Assembly: GCA_030272585.1 (NCBI GenBank)
Contig: BSYQ01000001.1
Location: 11,299,001-11,363,000 of the forward strand
Direction of reading: 5' to 3'
DNA: 64,000 nt
Source of the DNA: Bryopsis sp. KO-2023
Lineage: Eukaryota; Chlorophyta; Ulvophyceae; Bryopsidales; Bryopsidaceae
Below, in pieces: positions 1 through 13,004 of the stretch. Each line of letters starts with the position of its first letter. Positions within the stretch are counted from its first letter, which is position 1. The position numbers were made by a program, and so were the translations under genes. The notes under the pieces were generated by a model, which saw nothing but the letters and a program-made list of their open reading frames with translations, ran no database searches and was not told the DNA's origin.

Positions 1-85
1 TCTTGAAACAGCATTTGGTTGATATGGTTTCTGTTAATTTTACAAATGGTGCTGAATTGTCGATTTTTTTTTTTTGTCCAAATAG

Positions 86-3000
86 ATAGCATCTGGTGTA
101 ATAGCTGACTACAGAACATGTTCAGTGACTGCTTTGGCTGTCTCTTTGGATGGGCAATACCTAGCAACAGCAAGGTGGGCTCAAAGTTTTGGAAGAATTC
201 CTAGGCACAATTAAGAATGATTTCTAAAGCTTATTTAAACGGACACAAATGCGAGTATTTCTTTTTGGAAAGAAAAAGTTTTTGGATTTTACATCGATTT
301 AAAAAAAATGGTTTTAGGTGGTAAAGAACCTGTGTGCTTGTTGATGGAAATTTGTTGTCAACTGAATGCCATTTAACCATCCATTACTTGTTGAATGAAA
401 TATGTTTCTGTTCTAGTTCTTTAGGAGGGGCCATGATATATCGAGTGCCTGAGATGTCAAAAGTTGGAAAATACTATGCCCAAGAACGGGACCCCCGACG
501 CTGTTTAGCTTTTTCAAATGGAACCTCGGAGCTGTTGCTAGCTTCTGGGGATGAAAGGGGAAAATTATACATTTGGAATGCCATGAAACGATTAGTCAAA
601 ACAACCATCGACCTGCACCAAGTGAGATATTTCCCATACAGAAACACGTGTGTTTTTTGTTCATCCCCTGTTTGTCGCTTGATGTGGATTTCATTTTTTG
701 CGGATGAATTAGGTCATTTGATAATTGTTGTTTTCTTGATTGAAAATACTCGTATTATGATGCTTTGATTTTTTTGGGGAAAGAGCACAACACAAGGCGG
801 ATAAACATATGCAACCGATAACTAGTGTACAGGTTTTCCTCGCAGGTAGCTTATTAAGTAAAAGATAGAAAAATTAAAAACAATATTGTTGTTTTTGCTT
901 TGACCAGGGTCGAATTTCTGGAACTGTGTTTTCAACATTTTCCCCCACCGTGCTTTACACTGCAGGGATGGATGGAAACTTTGTTGCCTACGATACTGCT
1001 TCTGCTAGGGTAAGCTGCCAATGTATCTTGACAAGTAAAAATTACTGAACTGGTTTCATCCAAGAAAATGCGTCTTGTTTGGAAAGTTACCAATAGCCTG
1101 TTGGAGCATTTTCCCGGGGTGTGTGTGTGCTTGGTGAATGGACCATGTTTTGTCTTTTTTTAGAAAAATGTGCACTCTATTGGAGCACCTGCAACCAGCA
1201 TGTCTGTTTCAGAAGATGGGAAATATGTGGCGGTTGGAACCACTGGTATGTGCAATTTAGCATCAAAAGCATTGATATATTTATTTTATTTGCAGATATA
1301 TTTTTTCTCGTCTTGTGAATGGGATATTACTTATGCCAGTTCATTGCAGTTACTTTTGTTTTGTCATCAGCCAACCAGATGAACTAGTTTTTTTGTCAAA
1401 TTTGTTATTGGAGCTTATTCTTTTTCCTTAAAAATCGGTATGTTTTCACCCCCCCTTCCCTTTTTGTGCACCCTCAGACTGCAAGGTCAAATTGTTTGAC
1501 ATTCGACAACTGAATGCACCTATCGGGGAGAGCATTGTGAATTCCCAAGAAAGCAGAATGGCGGTGACTTCAGTAACCTGGCAGCAATCCGGGGCTCAAT
1601 CCATTGGGCATGCTGGGGCCCATGATCCTGTTTTGGACTCCACTGGGGGCGCCAGGAGCCAACAAGAGGGCCTTGCTGAAGGTGCTTTGGTCCCTGAGTC
1701 GATAATCACAATGGAGGAGGAGGATTCGAGATTGAATCCGCCGGTATGGGGCTTTTGTGAAGAACCTTTTTTTACCCAGAGTAACTCTAAAGAAACATGC
1801 TCAGTTTTGTTGCATATAGTTTATGTGTATCTTGGACATCCACATGAGGAATTGGAATGCCTGCTTGCTGGAATGGCGTTTTCTTGAAAGCATGGTGCAT
1901 GCATAATCTGCGAAAATTTGCATGCGGACCTGATACTTGAATATTTCTTAGATGAAGGACCAAAAAATGAAAGTGGCGTTTGAAATCCTGATTTTTTTTG
2001 TCTTCTGGTCATTACTGTTGCAGAACCTGCCCATACACAGTGCACGGTCGTCTGTCACGTCAGGTGCCCCCAGTGCCTCTGATCCTGGCATCCCAGAAAG
2101 ACCCCCCCTTCCACCGGATACTAGTATGCCAGAAACGACAGCCACTGCTGCCGCAAATGCGCCTTGGCTTCGCCCCCCCACCAGTTCAGTTTCACCCCTG
2201 CCCTCAGCTGCTTCAGCAGAAATAGGCCGTAGGGCTTCTTCATGGTTCATGGACAAATCCCGACAAGAGCACGTTGCACACGGGACACTTAATTCGCATT
2301 CAAGCTACCCTAATGATGTCGAAATGGCTGGTGAGTGTGCCAAACTCAAAGATGCTCCGCAGTTCGTGCAAAAAAAAGGTGCATTCCTCATGTATCTCAA
2401 AGAGCCATCGCTTTTTTTGGAGCTGAGCTGGGCTCCATCCATCGCAGGTTATTTTTCCAAGCCGTTACCTGCACATCTGTTTTCTTACGTAATTGCTCAT
2501 GCAACTGGAGTCGCTTTCTACTCGATCCAAGAGGTTCAGTGTACATGTACATGGACTTTTTCCTTCGTTTCGAGAATTTTTTTGTAATTAACAATTTATT
2601 TAATACAGATGGGGAAATGGACCCTCAAGACGCCATTGTCAGTACTCTACAAACGTCAGTGTCTGTGCCGGATGTCCCCAGGCGACACGGTGGGTTTCTT
2701 TTTTTCTGTTTGAAACAGAATGTTGGATACGAAATGTCCGAATTTAGTTCTGTGATGCTGTTTCAATATTGATGAGGTTTTTTGGTATTACTCCTATGAT
2801 AATAGTTTTCTTCATAGAATTTGAGGAGAGACGCTGAAGGTGCTATGTTTTTGACATGGACAGTTGATTTTTTTTTCTGTTATCTTTTTTGAGGGGAAAA
2901 GAGGGGGGGGGGCGATATGTGGGTTTCATTGCAAAGGTGGATTCACAATCCCTCCTTTTTCTAAATGCTGGAGAGAAACTTGTTCAAAAGAAAGCAAACT

Positions 3001-3723
3001 TTGTCCGTTTATGAATTCTGCGCATGAAAAACAGCTGGTTTTTGCCATAGGTGGTGATCATCCTAGACGGAAAAGAAGGCCCAGCGCCCCTTTGATCTCA
3101 GAGGGCCCAAGCAGTGACAGAATGAGGGAAGAGGAAATCGTCACTGAAACCATTCTCCCTCCCCTACTACCAAAGGGGAAAACTGCCGAGGAGCAAATAG
3201 GGGTGAGATCACACCTTTGTCTGGCAGTTTTCAGTCTCTTGCCATTGAACCAGAATTGAATACCTGTTTGTCTTTCAAAATTTCATCCTTCCCCAGTAGA
3301 ATTCATAACCAGAGTGGGGAATAGATCGAAGAGGTGGTTGATGCAGCACTTGAAAGAGTGATGTAATTTTTAAATTCTTTGTGTGTCTTTCTTGGCAGAG
3401 TTTGACCGAGTTGGTCAGAGATTTAAGGACTGAAATGGTTCGACAGCGGGTGGGTACATTTCTGCTTATTTTGGCTTGCTCAATCCATCCCTATTTTTAG
3501 TTTCTTTTTCTCCTTTATTGGATAATGCTTGAATTTTGATGACCTGAAATTTGCTTCAACAATTGAATTGTGCTGCATTAATTCCATTTTTTTTTGCCTC
3601 CATTAGATCGAATTTTGCCAAGCACTCCAAGAGCAATCCGCCGAAATAGAGAATCTACGGAGTGAAATATGTCGAATAGAATTGGAAAGAGCGGATGAAA
3701 AAGAATTCACTGGTCATTTTTAA
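86..3723 (+). CDS. NEDD1: NEDD1/GCP-WD homologue, 5'-truncated by window edge
   Basis: WD40-repeat protein that in animals and plants recruits the gamma-tubulin ring complex to centrosomes or microtubule nucleation sites. Exons seen, all with GT-AG borders: about 86-174, 417-621, 908-1009, 1164-1245, 1478-1743, 2024-2330, 2609-2689, 3052-3202, about 3401-3449, and a last exon ending in TAA at 3721-3723. The central exons encode WD blades (LASGDERGKLYIWN, LYTAGMDGNFVAYD, VAVGTTDCKVKLFDIRQL) that resemble the last blades of animal NEDD1. A Ser/Pro-rich linker follows, then a C-terminal helix (SLTELVRDLRTEMVRQRIEF to the final HF) matching the gamma-tubulin-binding tail of NEDD1 in position and character. 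The N-terminal blades lie left of the window. The next gene is convergent, 276 bp away. Family assignment is from remembered features, not a search. Confidence 0.82.
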
Positions 3724-3999
3724 CAACAAATTCAATACATGCAAAAATTCACATTTCAGAAAGACAGAAAAGCATAAAAAACAAAAAAGGACTTCATACT
3801 AGGTATTGTGATGAAAACGATGCAAGAAAAGATAGAATAAGCCAGGAGCTGGGATGTGGTATATTAGCGAGTTCATTTCTCAACACGTTTTTACTTGGAT
3901 TGGGGGAAAATAGGGAAGAAGAGAATCGATAGTGCTGGAAAAATTGCTGTTCACTTTTTTTTTCTTTTCTTTTTTTACGTTTTGCTTTCTGCTTCTTTG

Positions 4000-5422
4000 T
4001 TACCGATGGGATTGTTTGTAATATAGGTACAGGTCCACTTTGTCAAATTCTGGACTGGTTTCCCTTTTCCTTTTATCTGGATTCCTCTCATCCTCTTCTT
4101 TCATGCATTTATTTTTCCTTCTGGGAATCCTCAAATATAGAGATAATTGCATCATTAACAAAAATTGCCTCGAAAACCAGTTTTCTTGCCAAGCCATAGT
4201 TCTGCTGTGGTAAAGCTCCGACATTACAGTATTAGATTGAAAGCAGGGCCCAAGCTTTTTAACTTTGGCCATGTGGGGGAGGGTGGCTGCGTATGAAACA
4301 TAGGTCACAAAGATGAATGGTAACAAGATCAGTTCTATCAAGAAAACCATCAGAGTCAAAATCAAAGGGAAGTAAACATTGTTCCTTGAAAGCAACACCA
4401 CAAAATCCAAAGCGATCCAACTCACAACAAGAAGGATGATCTCCACAATCTGCAAACCAACACAAGCAACACAGCAATTAAACATTGATGTGGATTTTGC
4501 AGAAATTTGGGGAATGCAATGGTCAATGTTTTGACATGGATTCATGGATAAGATATACCTCTTCTGTTTGTCATATCAACAAATTGAATTTAAGACAAAT
4601 CTGTACGCTAAACCAGGAATTATGGATGGCCTTCGAAGCCACAAAAGCACCCTTACATGATTTGGAAAGACCAAAGGTTGTTGAGACTTTTTTCGTCGTC
4701 TTTCCCTTCTTTGACGGAAGTATTCACTCCGGAGCCACTCTTCATTGGCATTCCAACGAAAAGTGTGACCTCGCTGTCTGTTCAATTGAACATAATCATA
4801 CTGAGGCCGGTCCCTGCACTTTTCCCACTTGAATCTTTGTTGCCCATCCATCAGCATATCCCTAGCAGCCCCAATTTCATTGAACAACTCTTGCGAATTA
4901 GGGTCTGGATTCTGCATGTACACCAACTACAGGCTTTACTTGTTTGTTTTTACAGCGCTTCCCTGAAAGTTGGGGGAAATCCGCAAAAGAAAAAAATTTC
5001 AACATTACTGATGATCGCCCATACCACATCAATCAACAAAAGCGATAAACATTGAAATAGATCGAAAAAGAAGTAGCTGTGGGACAGGCCAAATAAATCA
5101 TCTTGCCTGAAAGCAGCCACAAGAAACACCCCCTTACCTTGTCTGGATGGTATTTGAGCGCCAGCCGTTTGTAAGCATTTTTGATTTCAGCATGGGAACT
5201 GTGTGGTTTTATCCCCAAGACTCTGCAGGGATTCAAGTGATTGTGTTGTTTGGACACTACTGATCCCAGCGACATCGCTAACACCACCACATCTAGCAAG
5301 AGCATTTCCCCAGGTTTGCCTTTACCTTCCCTTCCACACGAAACAAACAAACACATGGTCATCCCAAGCAAATATTCTAATACAGTGAACAATTTTGGTC
5401 CACCCAGTGTGGAGAAACCCAT
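4000..5422 (-). CDS. Membrane-anchored J-domain (DnaJ-like) co-chaperone
   Basis: Three exons keep one frame: 5422-5138, 4911-4672 and 4449-4000, giving 324 residues. A hydrophobic N-terminal segment (about residues 42-56, [16 protein letters not shown]) looks like a signal anchor. The J domain follows: [20 protein letters not shown], then KYHPDK with the HPD tripeptide that stimulates Hsp70 ATPase, and helix IV ([20 protein letters not shown]) after the first intron. Exon 3 carries two strongly hydrophobic segments ([20 protein letters not shown] and [20 protein letters not shown]) and a Lys/Arg-rich tail. This is the build of a type III J protein of the ER or another endomembrane, but I cannot name the subfamily. 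Start chosen at the only ATG upstream of the J domain in this frame. It is convergent with NEDD1 and divergent from the transporter gene. Confidence 0.7.
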
Positions 5423-5766
5423 GGAACTGAACTGAAACTCGACCTACTTCTTTTCCGTTTTTTCAGAGAGAGAGGGAGGGGTGACTAGCTGTGCGCCCGA
5501 AGAAGATGCGTTGACAAATTAGCTAGTCTAGAAATCGATGAACCCAAATTTCTCGCGCGCGTTCGGCTTGGTCACCCTATCTCTGGGTTTCCATCTTCGA
5601 TCGCCACCTTACACTTCCCTTCTGTTGGAACATCATTTCCTTACGAACCTGACTCATAGACAGTCGTGGTCGGTCGCCTCTGGAGATGAGTTGGGGCCGA
5701 GTTGACTCACAGCACCCCCGTACTTAGGAGTAGGGTGTTGGTGGAAAGGATGGAGCGTTCGTCGCC
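5423..5766. promoter_or_regulatory. Divergent intergenic promoter region
   Basis: The 344-bp gap separates the start codons of the J-domain gene (-) and the transporter gene (+), so it must hold both 5' UTRs and promoters. It contains a purine tract (about 5466-5480) and GC-rich stretches (CTCGCGCGCGTTCGG near 5551). I see no clear TATA box, which would fit a dispersed bidirectional promoter. Confidence 0.4.
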
Positions 5767-8765
5767 ATGGCCATTCTTAGTTCCAAGTCTTTGGGACGCC
5801 TTGCGGCTCCGTTGAAGGAGATATGGGACAGCAGAATCCACATCCTGGTTTTGACGACCTTTCTGCGTTTCCTTGGTGAGAAGCGCCGACTTCTTTTCGT
5901 TTTCTCGGGGTGGCTAGGTTTTCGTAGTATATTTTTTGTAATATTTTATGAAGGCATGTGGCCTGGGCGAGGGCTTGAATTCATCAAGTGCAGTTCAGCC
6001 GATCATTTCTTGAGGAAGAGGGAGCAGTTTCTTCCGAATTATTATATATTGAGTATTGTGTGATTCTCTCACAATGGTCATGAGGGGCCCAGGCTATCGT
6101 GAAACCACTTCATGGCATTTCCTACTGCGCAAGTTTCCCTTTTTTCAATAGATTTTTTGGTGTTGGGGAGTATCTGGGAGCTCCCTTGTATGAACTATCA
6201 GCACGTGGACTGCCTAGGAATCGGATGGATTCTTTCACCTTGGTAAAATTTATCAGTAATGGAAAGAAATAACGTCGATTGGAAAATAAGCTTGGCAAAT
6301 TGGCACCACTGAAGATCCGTATCTTCTTGACATCCTGGTGATATTCTTTAATTGTGCAAAAACATTGTCGCATGTTCTGATCTGATTTTCTTTTTTGCCT
6401 CACCAGGAATCATGATCATGTCTCCATATTCGTCCACGGTGTTGACTAATTACTTCGCACAGAGGCATGCTGGCCATCCTATTCAATGCGTTGATTTGCC
6501 TAACGGTCAAGAGCCGCCTGCTGCCTGCAAGAGTGCCCACGATGACATCGTAGCTTGGAACGCTGGAAAATCATTCATTTGCAATTTGTTCTTCAGCGTC
6601 TTTCTCACTCCAACGCTGTGTCGAATGAGCGATTACTACGGAAGGAAGCCCTTCCTTATCTATGGAATTCTTGCTCAGTTGCCAGCTCAATTAGTCATGT
6701 TGGCTTATCTGTGGGGTGGGTTTCCCCTGTGGTGGTGAGTATATTTGTGGTGTTGGGCGTAATCTGTAGTTGAATCTCTGGAGAGATGAATTCTTTTTTT
6801 TGTTTTGTATTGTCGTTTTTTTTTGTGTTGGAGAGACGGGGACTTTTTGCTGGAAATCATGAATTAACTAATCGATATTGTGGAAAAAGGACCCTTCAAG
6901 AAGTATCCTCGGATTTGATTCGAATTTGTGTGCACAAAAAGACTGTTGATTGATGATCCTTTTTCGATGATATTGGGTGCCTGTTTATAAACGAAAAACG
7001 AGGTGAATTTCGAAACATGTTCTTTTTTGTCCTATCTGGATACACTAACTGATTTATTATCAATTCCATCAAAGGTCTTGTGGACATTTTCCCTAGTGAG
7101 CAACCACTGTTTTACAGGTATTACCCAGCATCGATCATCAGCAGTGCTTTTTCCGATGGGGTGTTGACATATGCATATGTGAGCGATCGCGTATCTCCTG
7201 CCCATCGAACACTGGTTTTCGGACTTACGGCCACTCCTTTTGGTGTGGCTGCTTTCCTGGGCCCCATTCCCACAGTAGTGGGTTGGCTAAAGGATCCACT
7301 GATTGCTGCTGCAATATCGTTCATATTGTCACTGGTGGCTTTTGTTATGTTGGTTCTTTTCGTACCTGAATCGCTGTCCAAAGAGGACAAGGAGGCAGCG
7401 CTTGAAATGAGGAAATCTTTCACTTTAAAGTCAAGCAGGTATACTTTTCACACCCTCCCAATCTCAAAAATTACAAAAAAGGTTGAGTGGAATGACGTGG
7501 TTATCTTTTTTTCTCATTGCAGTATATTTGAGTCTGTATTTTACCATATGTGCATTGATTTCTACCCCCCCCCCCCCCCGAATTCAGCATATCCGTTTTG
7601 CTTGTTCCTCACTTTTGCTTTTTTGTCTCCCCCAGTGGTCATTATTTTTGCTTGAAGATTGCATTTGGACAACGTGTAGTGTTATTTGTTGGATCGCAGC
7701 ATCTGTCATTAGATTTGATTTTTTTTTCAGCTTTTGTGTTTGTTTCTCCTTTCTTTTCTGAATTAGGTGCCAACCATCAACAGGCGTGAAGGATTTCTGG
7801 ATGTCGTTCCGCATACTTTTCCGGACAGATTATTTTTCGAAATTGAGCTTAGTGGTGGTCATTCTATACATGTTGTTTGAAGAGGTCATGGAAGTGGAGT
7901 TCCAATATTTCCAGGTAAGACAAAAAGCAACCGTTTAGTGGTCGATATATGTTTGTCCTCTTCCCAATTCAAGCAGAAACACTCTGCCACAGTGTCAATC
8001 ACTCGATGGGAAGCCCAGTAGAAACAATATGACGATTGGAAATTTATCGGAAGAGACGATCATCCCCAGACATCATTGAGAGGTGCTATATATATATACA
8101 TCACCTGCAGGGTGGTTTGACCCAATTTAAAAAAGGACCTTGGGTTTTTTGGGCGCAAGATTGACATGTGGTTTGCTCATGTGGTTGAATAGGAAGTGGC
8201 AGGATTTGGGACTCGTGATCAAGCCAATTTGATTGTGATATCTGGGGCCATGGCCATTTTCATTCAATCCGCAGGTATCTGGGGACTCACCTCAGTACTT
8301 CGACGCTCCAACAAGGACATCTTGCTCATCGGAATCTCGATGTATGTCCTCAAAATGGCCCTGCTCACCTTTTGCAAGACAAAAGCCATGGCTTACGCGT
8401 CGGTGGCGTGTGGCTCCTTTGTTTTCATCATTTTCCCAGCGATCGCCTCCATCAAATCGGCCTATGTAAGCAAAGAAGAGCAAGGAGCTGTCCAGGGAGC
8501 ATTGGGAGGTGCCCAGGCTCTGTCTCGAGGAGTGGGCCCCTTGGTCTTTCTTTCGATATTCTACTTTTTTCGCCACGGAGGGATATACTTCCCTGGAGCC
8601 CCATTTCTGGTGTGCTTTTTCTTCATGCTTTTTGCGCTTTTGGTGGCTACGACGATCAAATTGCCCCCACTGTACATCGATTTGGATGGCAGGGAAATCA
8701 GTAATGAGCAAAATGGGGATGATACTCTGGAGACCTTGCTGCCTCCGTCGAAGGAAGCAAACTAA
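5767..8765 (+). CDS. MFS transporter, MFSD14/HIAT1 (TetA-like) family
   Basis: Five exons (5767-5875, 6407-6734, 7118-7438, 7767-7914, 8193-8765) add up exactly to a 492-residue protein with about 12 hydrophobic segments. Features of the family: the MFS loop 2-3 motif as RMSDYYGRKPF, the PESLSKED stretch ending the sixth membrane segment, a central cytoplasmic loop (KSFTLKSSR onward), and the C-terminal half motif EEQGAVQGALGGAQALSRGV, typical of HIAT1/MFSD14 and bacterial TetA proteins. It is probably a secondary transporter in an endomembrane or plasma membrane. The substrate cannot be told from sequence. The acidic tail may hold a sorting signal (ETLLPP). Start is the first in-frame ATG. 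The third intron contains a run of about 16 C. Confidence 0.8.
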
Positions 8766-10247
8766 ATTCATCCACACATTTTCCGAGGCTTTTTTTTTTC
8801 CTTTTCCATTTTTTTTTCAATTATTCTCCTGGTCTTCCCACTATCTCTCTATCCCTCTTTGGTTTCGTCTTTGATCAAAGGACATGAGGAAAGAGAGGTG
8901 GAAAAAAGGAGCTAGGGTGAAAAGGGAAAAAAGACGCCCCTATGATTAGTGTTTTTTGCAACAACAAAAATTTGGGGCTTTCAGCTTTCAAGTGATTGCT
9001 GGCAAAATTTCTTTTTTGAAAAAAGGAGGTGGTTAAATCGGAACTGGAAGTGTTGCAGTCCCAGCTGCACTTCGAACACTTCTATTTTCGATTATTAAAC
9101 CTTCCTACCTGGTTGCGTTTTTTTTAGCTGCCTCTACCCCTTCAATACTTTATTTAACTGGGGAGCAGATAGTGTTTTTTGTACATATTGTGTCTTTCTT
9201 CATATACATTAGCCGTGTTTTTTTTCTATTTATTGATGCAACGAATGAGGGAATGTTTTACATGATCGAGATCTTTCTTACTCATTGATAGATCTGATCT
9301 TAGGGGGGAAAGGGGGAGTAACACTCTGTTTCCCCACATTCTCGTTGGATTTTTTGGGGGGGCTTAGTCCAAATGGTGACAAGAACTTTGGCGGGAAAGC
9401 AGTTGAAAGTGACAACCATCAACTGTCGATCACTGTTGTCACCTTGGTGGTGTTTTTTTATGGTGTTCCTTTTTTTGGGGGGGGGTCTATGAAATGGGAT
9501 AAGATGAGAGAGAGTAGCTGGGATGAGGAAGGAACAACAGAAAGAGGGAATATTATGCGAATATGGGATCAACAGTGTTGCGGAATCACCCTGTGTCAGG
9601 TGGAATGTTGGAACCTGTTTTGGTTTTTGTCTTTTTTGTTGTGGAATGTCACTCGGAGGGGTCCCATCAACTGTCAAGATGTAACTACCAGCCCGAGCAT
9701 AATTATGTTATTTTATGTCATTTTATTTGGTGTTGAGGCTTCACAATGTTGTCAGCGCTGTGGTTGATTCTCAGCCCTGAATGAACGAACACTCAATATC
9801 ATCAGACATGGAGGAATATCCGCCAAGGAGCTGTTTCAGAGTAGGTTCCCGAGGAACCTGTCGCCTGTTTTGTGGCCTGGTAACAAAAAGGCCACAGCAT
9901 AATTAAATCGTTGTGCTGGAAGCTGATGCCTAAGACGAATCATCACCCCGCACATGAATGCTCCTTGACTGAACGAAAGCGCCAGAGAAACGAAAACTCT
10001 GCAGCGCTACAGCCGTGGAAAACCATGCACTTCAACGGCTATCTGTTTTCATTGCCCCACGTTATACCCACGAACGCACAAGAGATCGCCCAGGATGTTT
10101 TATCGCTGTCCCACTCTTTGGCTTGCGAGCGCGAAAAGAAACCCAGTTCGTTTCTTGTTGAGCGCGCATAATTCCCTCTCGAATTTGTGTTGAGGCTTGG
10201 TGTTCCGCTGTGATCCACTTTTGACGTTGGTGTCGGTAGAAATAACC
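8766..10247. other. Intergenic, T-rich, no gene seen
   Basis: Probable 3' UTR of the transporter followed by low-complexity T- and G-rich sequence (poly-T runs near 8791, 9119 and 9217; G runs near 9303, 9355 and 9476). An open frame at 9285-9767 crosses homopolymers, has no family resemblance and is considered chance. Confidence 0.5.
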
Positions 10248-10836
10248 ATGCAAAGAGTCGGCGCAGTGATCTTGTTTTCCCTCATGGGCTTTGCCTCGGC
10301 CTCCGATAGGGAACCTTCCTACGTCGATAGTTGTGGAAAGGGCCTGGCAACAGCTTTCTCTTTCTTGGCACCGTTCGCTAGCTTCTGCTTTGCTTGAACG
10401 GTCGTCGATTTTTAGTGATTCGATTTCTTATGAGAGGGGGTGATTTTGTTTTTTCTTTTTGAATGACAATTAGTGTTTATAGATACGGACCGGTGTAATA
10501 ACGCCTCCGATAGGGCAGAGAACCACTCAAGGCCTAATCAAGTGCAAGTCGCCATTGGTTCGTTCCACACAGCCAAGAATTATCGTCGAGAATGCTTGAT
10601 AGGTGCGTTTGTGACCGTTCAGGGCAATTCCGTCGACGCTGCAAAAAACCTCGTGGCGGAAGCTTTTGCGAAAGCAAGCGCTGAAGGCGGCGAATCGCCA
10701 ATGCGATGCCAATGCGATCGCCAGCGCCGCCGCTTGCGGAGTCTGTGAGGACGTGGCGGCTGCAATCGTGCGCCCCACCGCCAAAGTGGAAGTGAAACTG
10801 TCGACCAAAACAACCAAACAAAACTCGGCTTTTTGA
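10248..10836 (+). pseudogene. Possible small secreted Cys-containing protein, apparently frameshifted
   Basis: An ATG at 10248 opens a signal-peptide-like sequence (MQRVGAVILFSLMGFASASD). About 230 bp on, a second block (TDRCNNASDRAENHSRPNQV onward) reads to an Ala-rich stretch (NLVAEAFAKAS) near 10670. The frame starting about 10690 continues as an Ala/Cys-rich stretch (QCDANAIASAAACGVCEDVA) and ends in TGA at 10834-10836. Joining the blocks needs one intron (acceptor near 10487) and a +1 shift near 10670-10690. This suggests a pseudogene, a missed short intron or an assembly error. Both blocks contain GCCTCCGATAGGG, so part of the locus may be duplicated. No family recognised. Confidence 0.3.
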
Positions 10837-12727
10837 AAATCCGGCAACTTTAAACGCTTCCATCTGACCCTTCGAACGGCAAAATCAAAACGCATGTTTG
10901 ACGGTGTGCGGTACTACAAGCCCCACAAAGAAACCCTGATCCCTGGCCTGCAGCATCCATCTTTTGCTTCTTACCTTCTCGGCCCTCAAATTCTGGCAAC
11001 GCCAAGGAATTTCTGGAGAAGGCTGTTCGTATGAATGTGATGGGCCAACAATCGTTTCTCCAAAGAAAAACAAAAGGACACACGTAGTAAACTTTCATTG
11101 TAAAATTATGGCTTCTGCTCTTCAGTCATGTTTCGTTGCTTGAAGCTTTGAAATTGTGGAACCTCTTGTTTCAGAGTTTGCCGTCAACAAGAACGTGGCA
11201 GCAAACCAGGCGGTAATGCAACTTGGGTGATTCGAGATGATTCCCTGAATCAGAAGCATTGCATCGTTTGAAATGAGCACGATTGGTGGACTTTGCCCAT
11301 TCTGTTCATAATTATTCATCTGGCGGCCAAAGCGTCATTCTCGCGACCTCGCAAAGCACGATATGGGCGAGCCCTGACGTGAAAGATGGGGAAGGCTATC
11401 TTGTGGCCTCTTGAAAGCCAACTTGTAAACAGAAAAAGCTGGAGGCGCCCGTTCTGTGGGCAAGATTTTTATCTGAAAGGGAAAAGAAAACCAGCCTTTG
11501 CCTGCCGTGAGCCAAACTCACAAGTTTTCGACCAAGGAGAACAGCGCCATGCTCGAACTGAATCTAAGATGGGTTTTTGGCGTGAAGCAGGCCTCACTAA
11601 AGCAGGCATGGGTAAACACAGACACAGGGCAAAAGTAGTCTACTGGTTTTTTCCCCTTCCTTTCCTAGTTCAGGCACAACAGGGTGCAACTTCTTGGACT
11701 ACATCCAGCTATTTCTTAAGCTAGGTATCCCCTAGCTTAAGAACCTCTTCATCTATTTAGCGGGTAAGAATTCGGAGTCAAACAGTCCCTCGCATATTTC
11801 GTCACATGCTTGCTCCAATTCTGCAACATAAAAGTGATCAATAACCAGCATGCCATCTTTATTTCAAGCTTGTTTTTTTTCAACTGTTGATCCACGCTTA
11901 GTAGAATTGTAGCAAGGCAATATTTTTGTTCTTTTTAGAAATTTGTTAAGAATGTTTGTGATTGTTGCATGGTACATTTGAAGACACATTTGAAGAAGAT
12001 GGTTGCAATGATTTGCAATCACTCACTCACCCAGTAGCTGCTCTTTCAGCATGTCTTCCACGAAATTGTCTGCAATGTTTTCTATAATCTGTATAATCAA
12101 CACCGAAACCAGCACGTCAGCTTTTTCACTTGTCCAAGGATATTTCTAAAGGTGACTGGCAAGGAAACCAAACATCATATGAAAAAATATCTCAGTCAAA
12201 GATCCAAATGCCCTCCAGTCCGAAACATGTTTGCTCTGGAGCAAATGGTTGACAACAAAGTGATCGTTTGCTTCAAACATGATTGCATGCAACACACAGG
12301 TGAAAGATTTGTTCGTTTAGAGCCTCGTGAAAAAAATTATCATATGATTTTCTTGCCTTGACTGGACATGGGACTTCCTGGTCATCTTTCCCAGTTCCCA
12401 AAACAGCATCTGAAAGCTTTTGCTGCCTGAAGTGCTCCTTCCGACACTTTAGAATTCTGGGCAAAGATTCTTCATTTACTCTGTCTCTGAGGATAGCAGA
12501 TCTGACAGCCCTGCAACAATCAAATCTTGACATCTCATCTTCTCAGCAAAAACACTAACAATATGCAGGCAATCACAGCATATTCTAGTTGCATCCCTCA
12601 AAACCAGCTTGAGATCTATCCTATCTTAGCATTTGAAAAGTGAATACAGTGCATGGAACCTACAATTCATTCTTTTCACAGAAAACAATTAATACAGTAT
12701 ATATACACAAATATTGGGTATCGTATC
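10837..12727. other. Intergenic, no confident gene
   Basis: No long frame with splice-consistent extension was found on either strand. Short open frames at 11122-11319 (-), 11386-11724 (+) and 12273-12533 (-) lack recognisable features. A short imperfect inverted repeat around TTCTTAAGCTAG and CTAGCTTAAGAA occurs at 11712-11742. Confidence 0.4.
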
Positions 12728-12808
12728 GCAGCGATGGCCGAGTTGGTCCAAGGCGCTGGAGTAAGGTTCCAGTCCGAAAGGGCGTGGGTTCAAATCCCAC
12801 TCGCTGCA
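12728..12808 (+). tRNA. trnL-AAG: tRNA-Leu (anticodon AAG)
   Basis: An 81-nt class II tRNA folds fully. Acceptor GCAGCGA pairs with TCGCTGC, with discriminator A at 12808. The D arm carries GCCGAGTTGG (A box). The anticodon stem CTGGA/TCCAG holds the loop GTAAGGT, so positions 34-36 are AAG. A long variable arm (TCCGAAAGGG) precedes the T arm GTGGG-TTCAAAT-CCCAC (B box). There is no intron and no encoded CCA. The long variable arm, A73 and anticodon all agree with leucine (codon CUU). Confidence 0.93.
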
Positions 12809-13004
12809 AGTTTACCCATTTCTTGCTTGAGGTATCTTGTGTTTCCCATCTCTGCAACCTGTTCTCTGAAGTGACGATGCTTCCTATCACTTTTCTACAA
12901 AAAACTTCGTCTCATCTTGCTTGATTCTTACATCTCCTGGAGCTACTCCCAAATAGGGGGAAAAAAAGCTCAAAACAGGATTGAGACTGCTTTGCTCCTG
13001 GATG

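Noticed and set aside
9285..9767. 160-codon open frame downstream of the transporter
   Set aside because: Runs through homopolymers, composition is odd, no domain and no splice-consistent extension.
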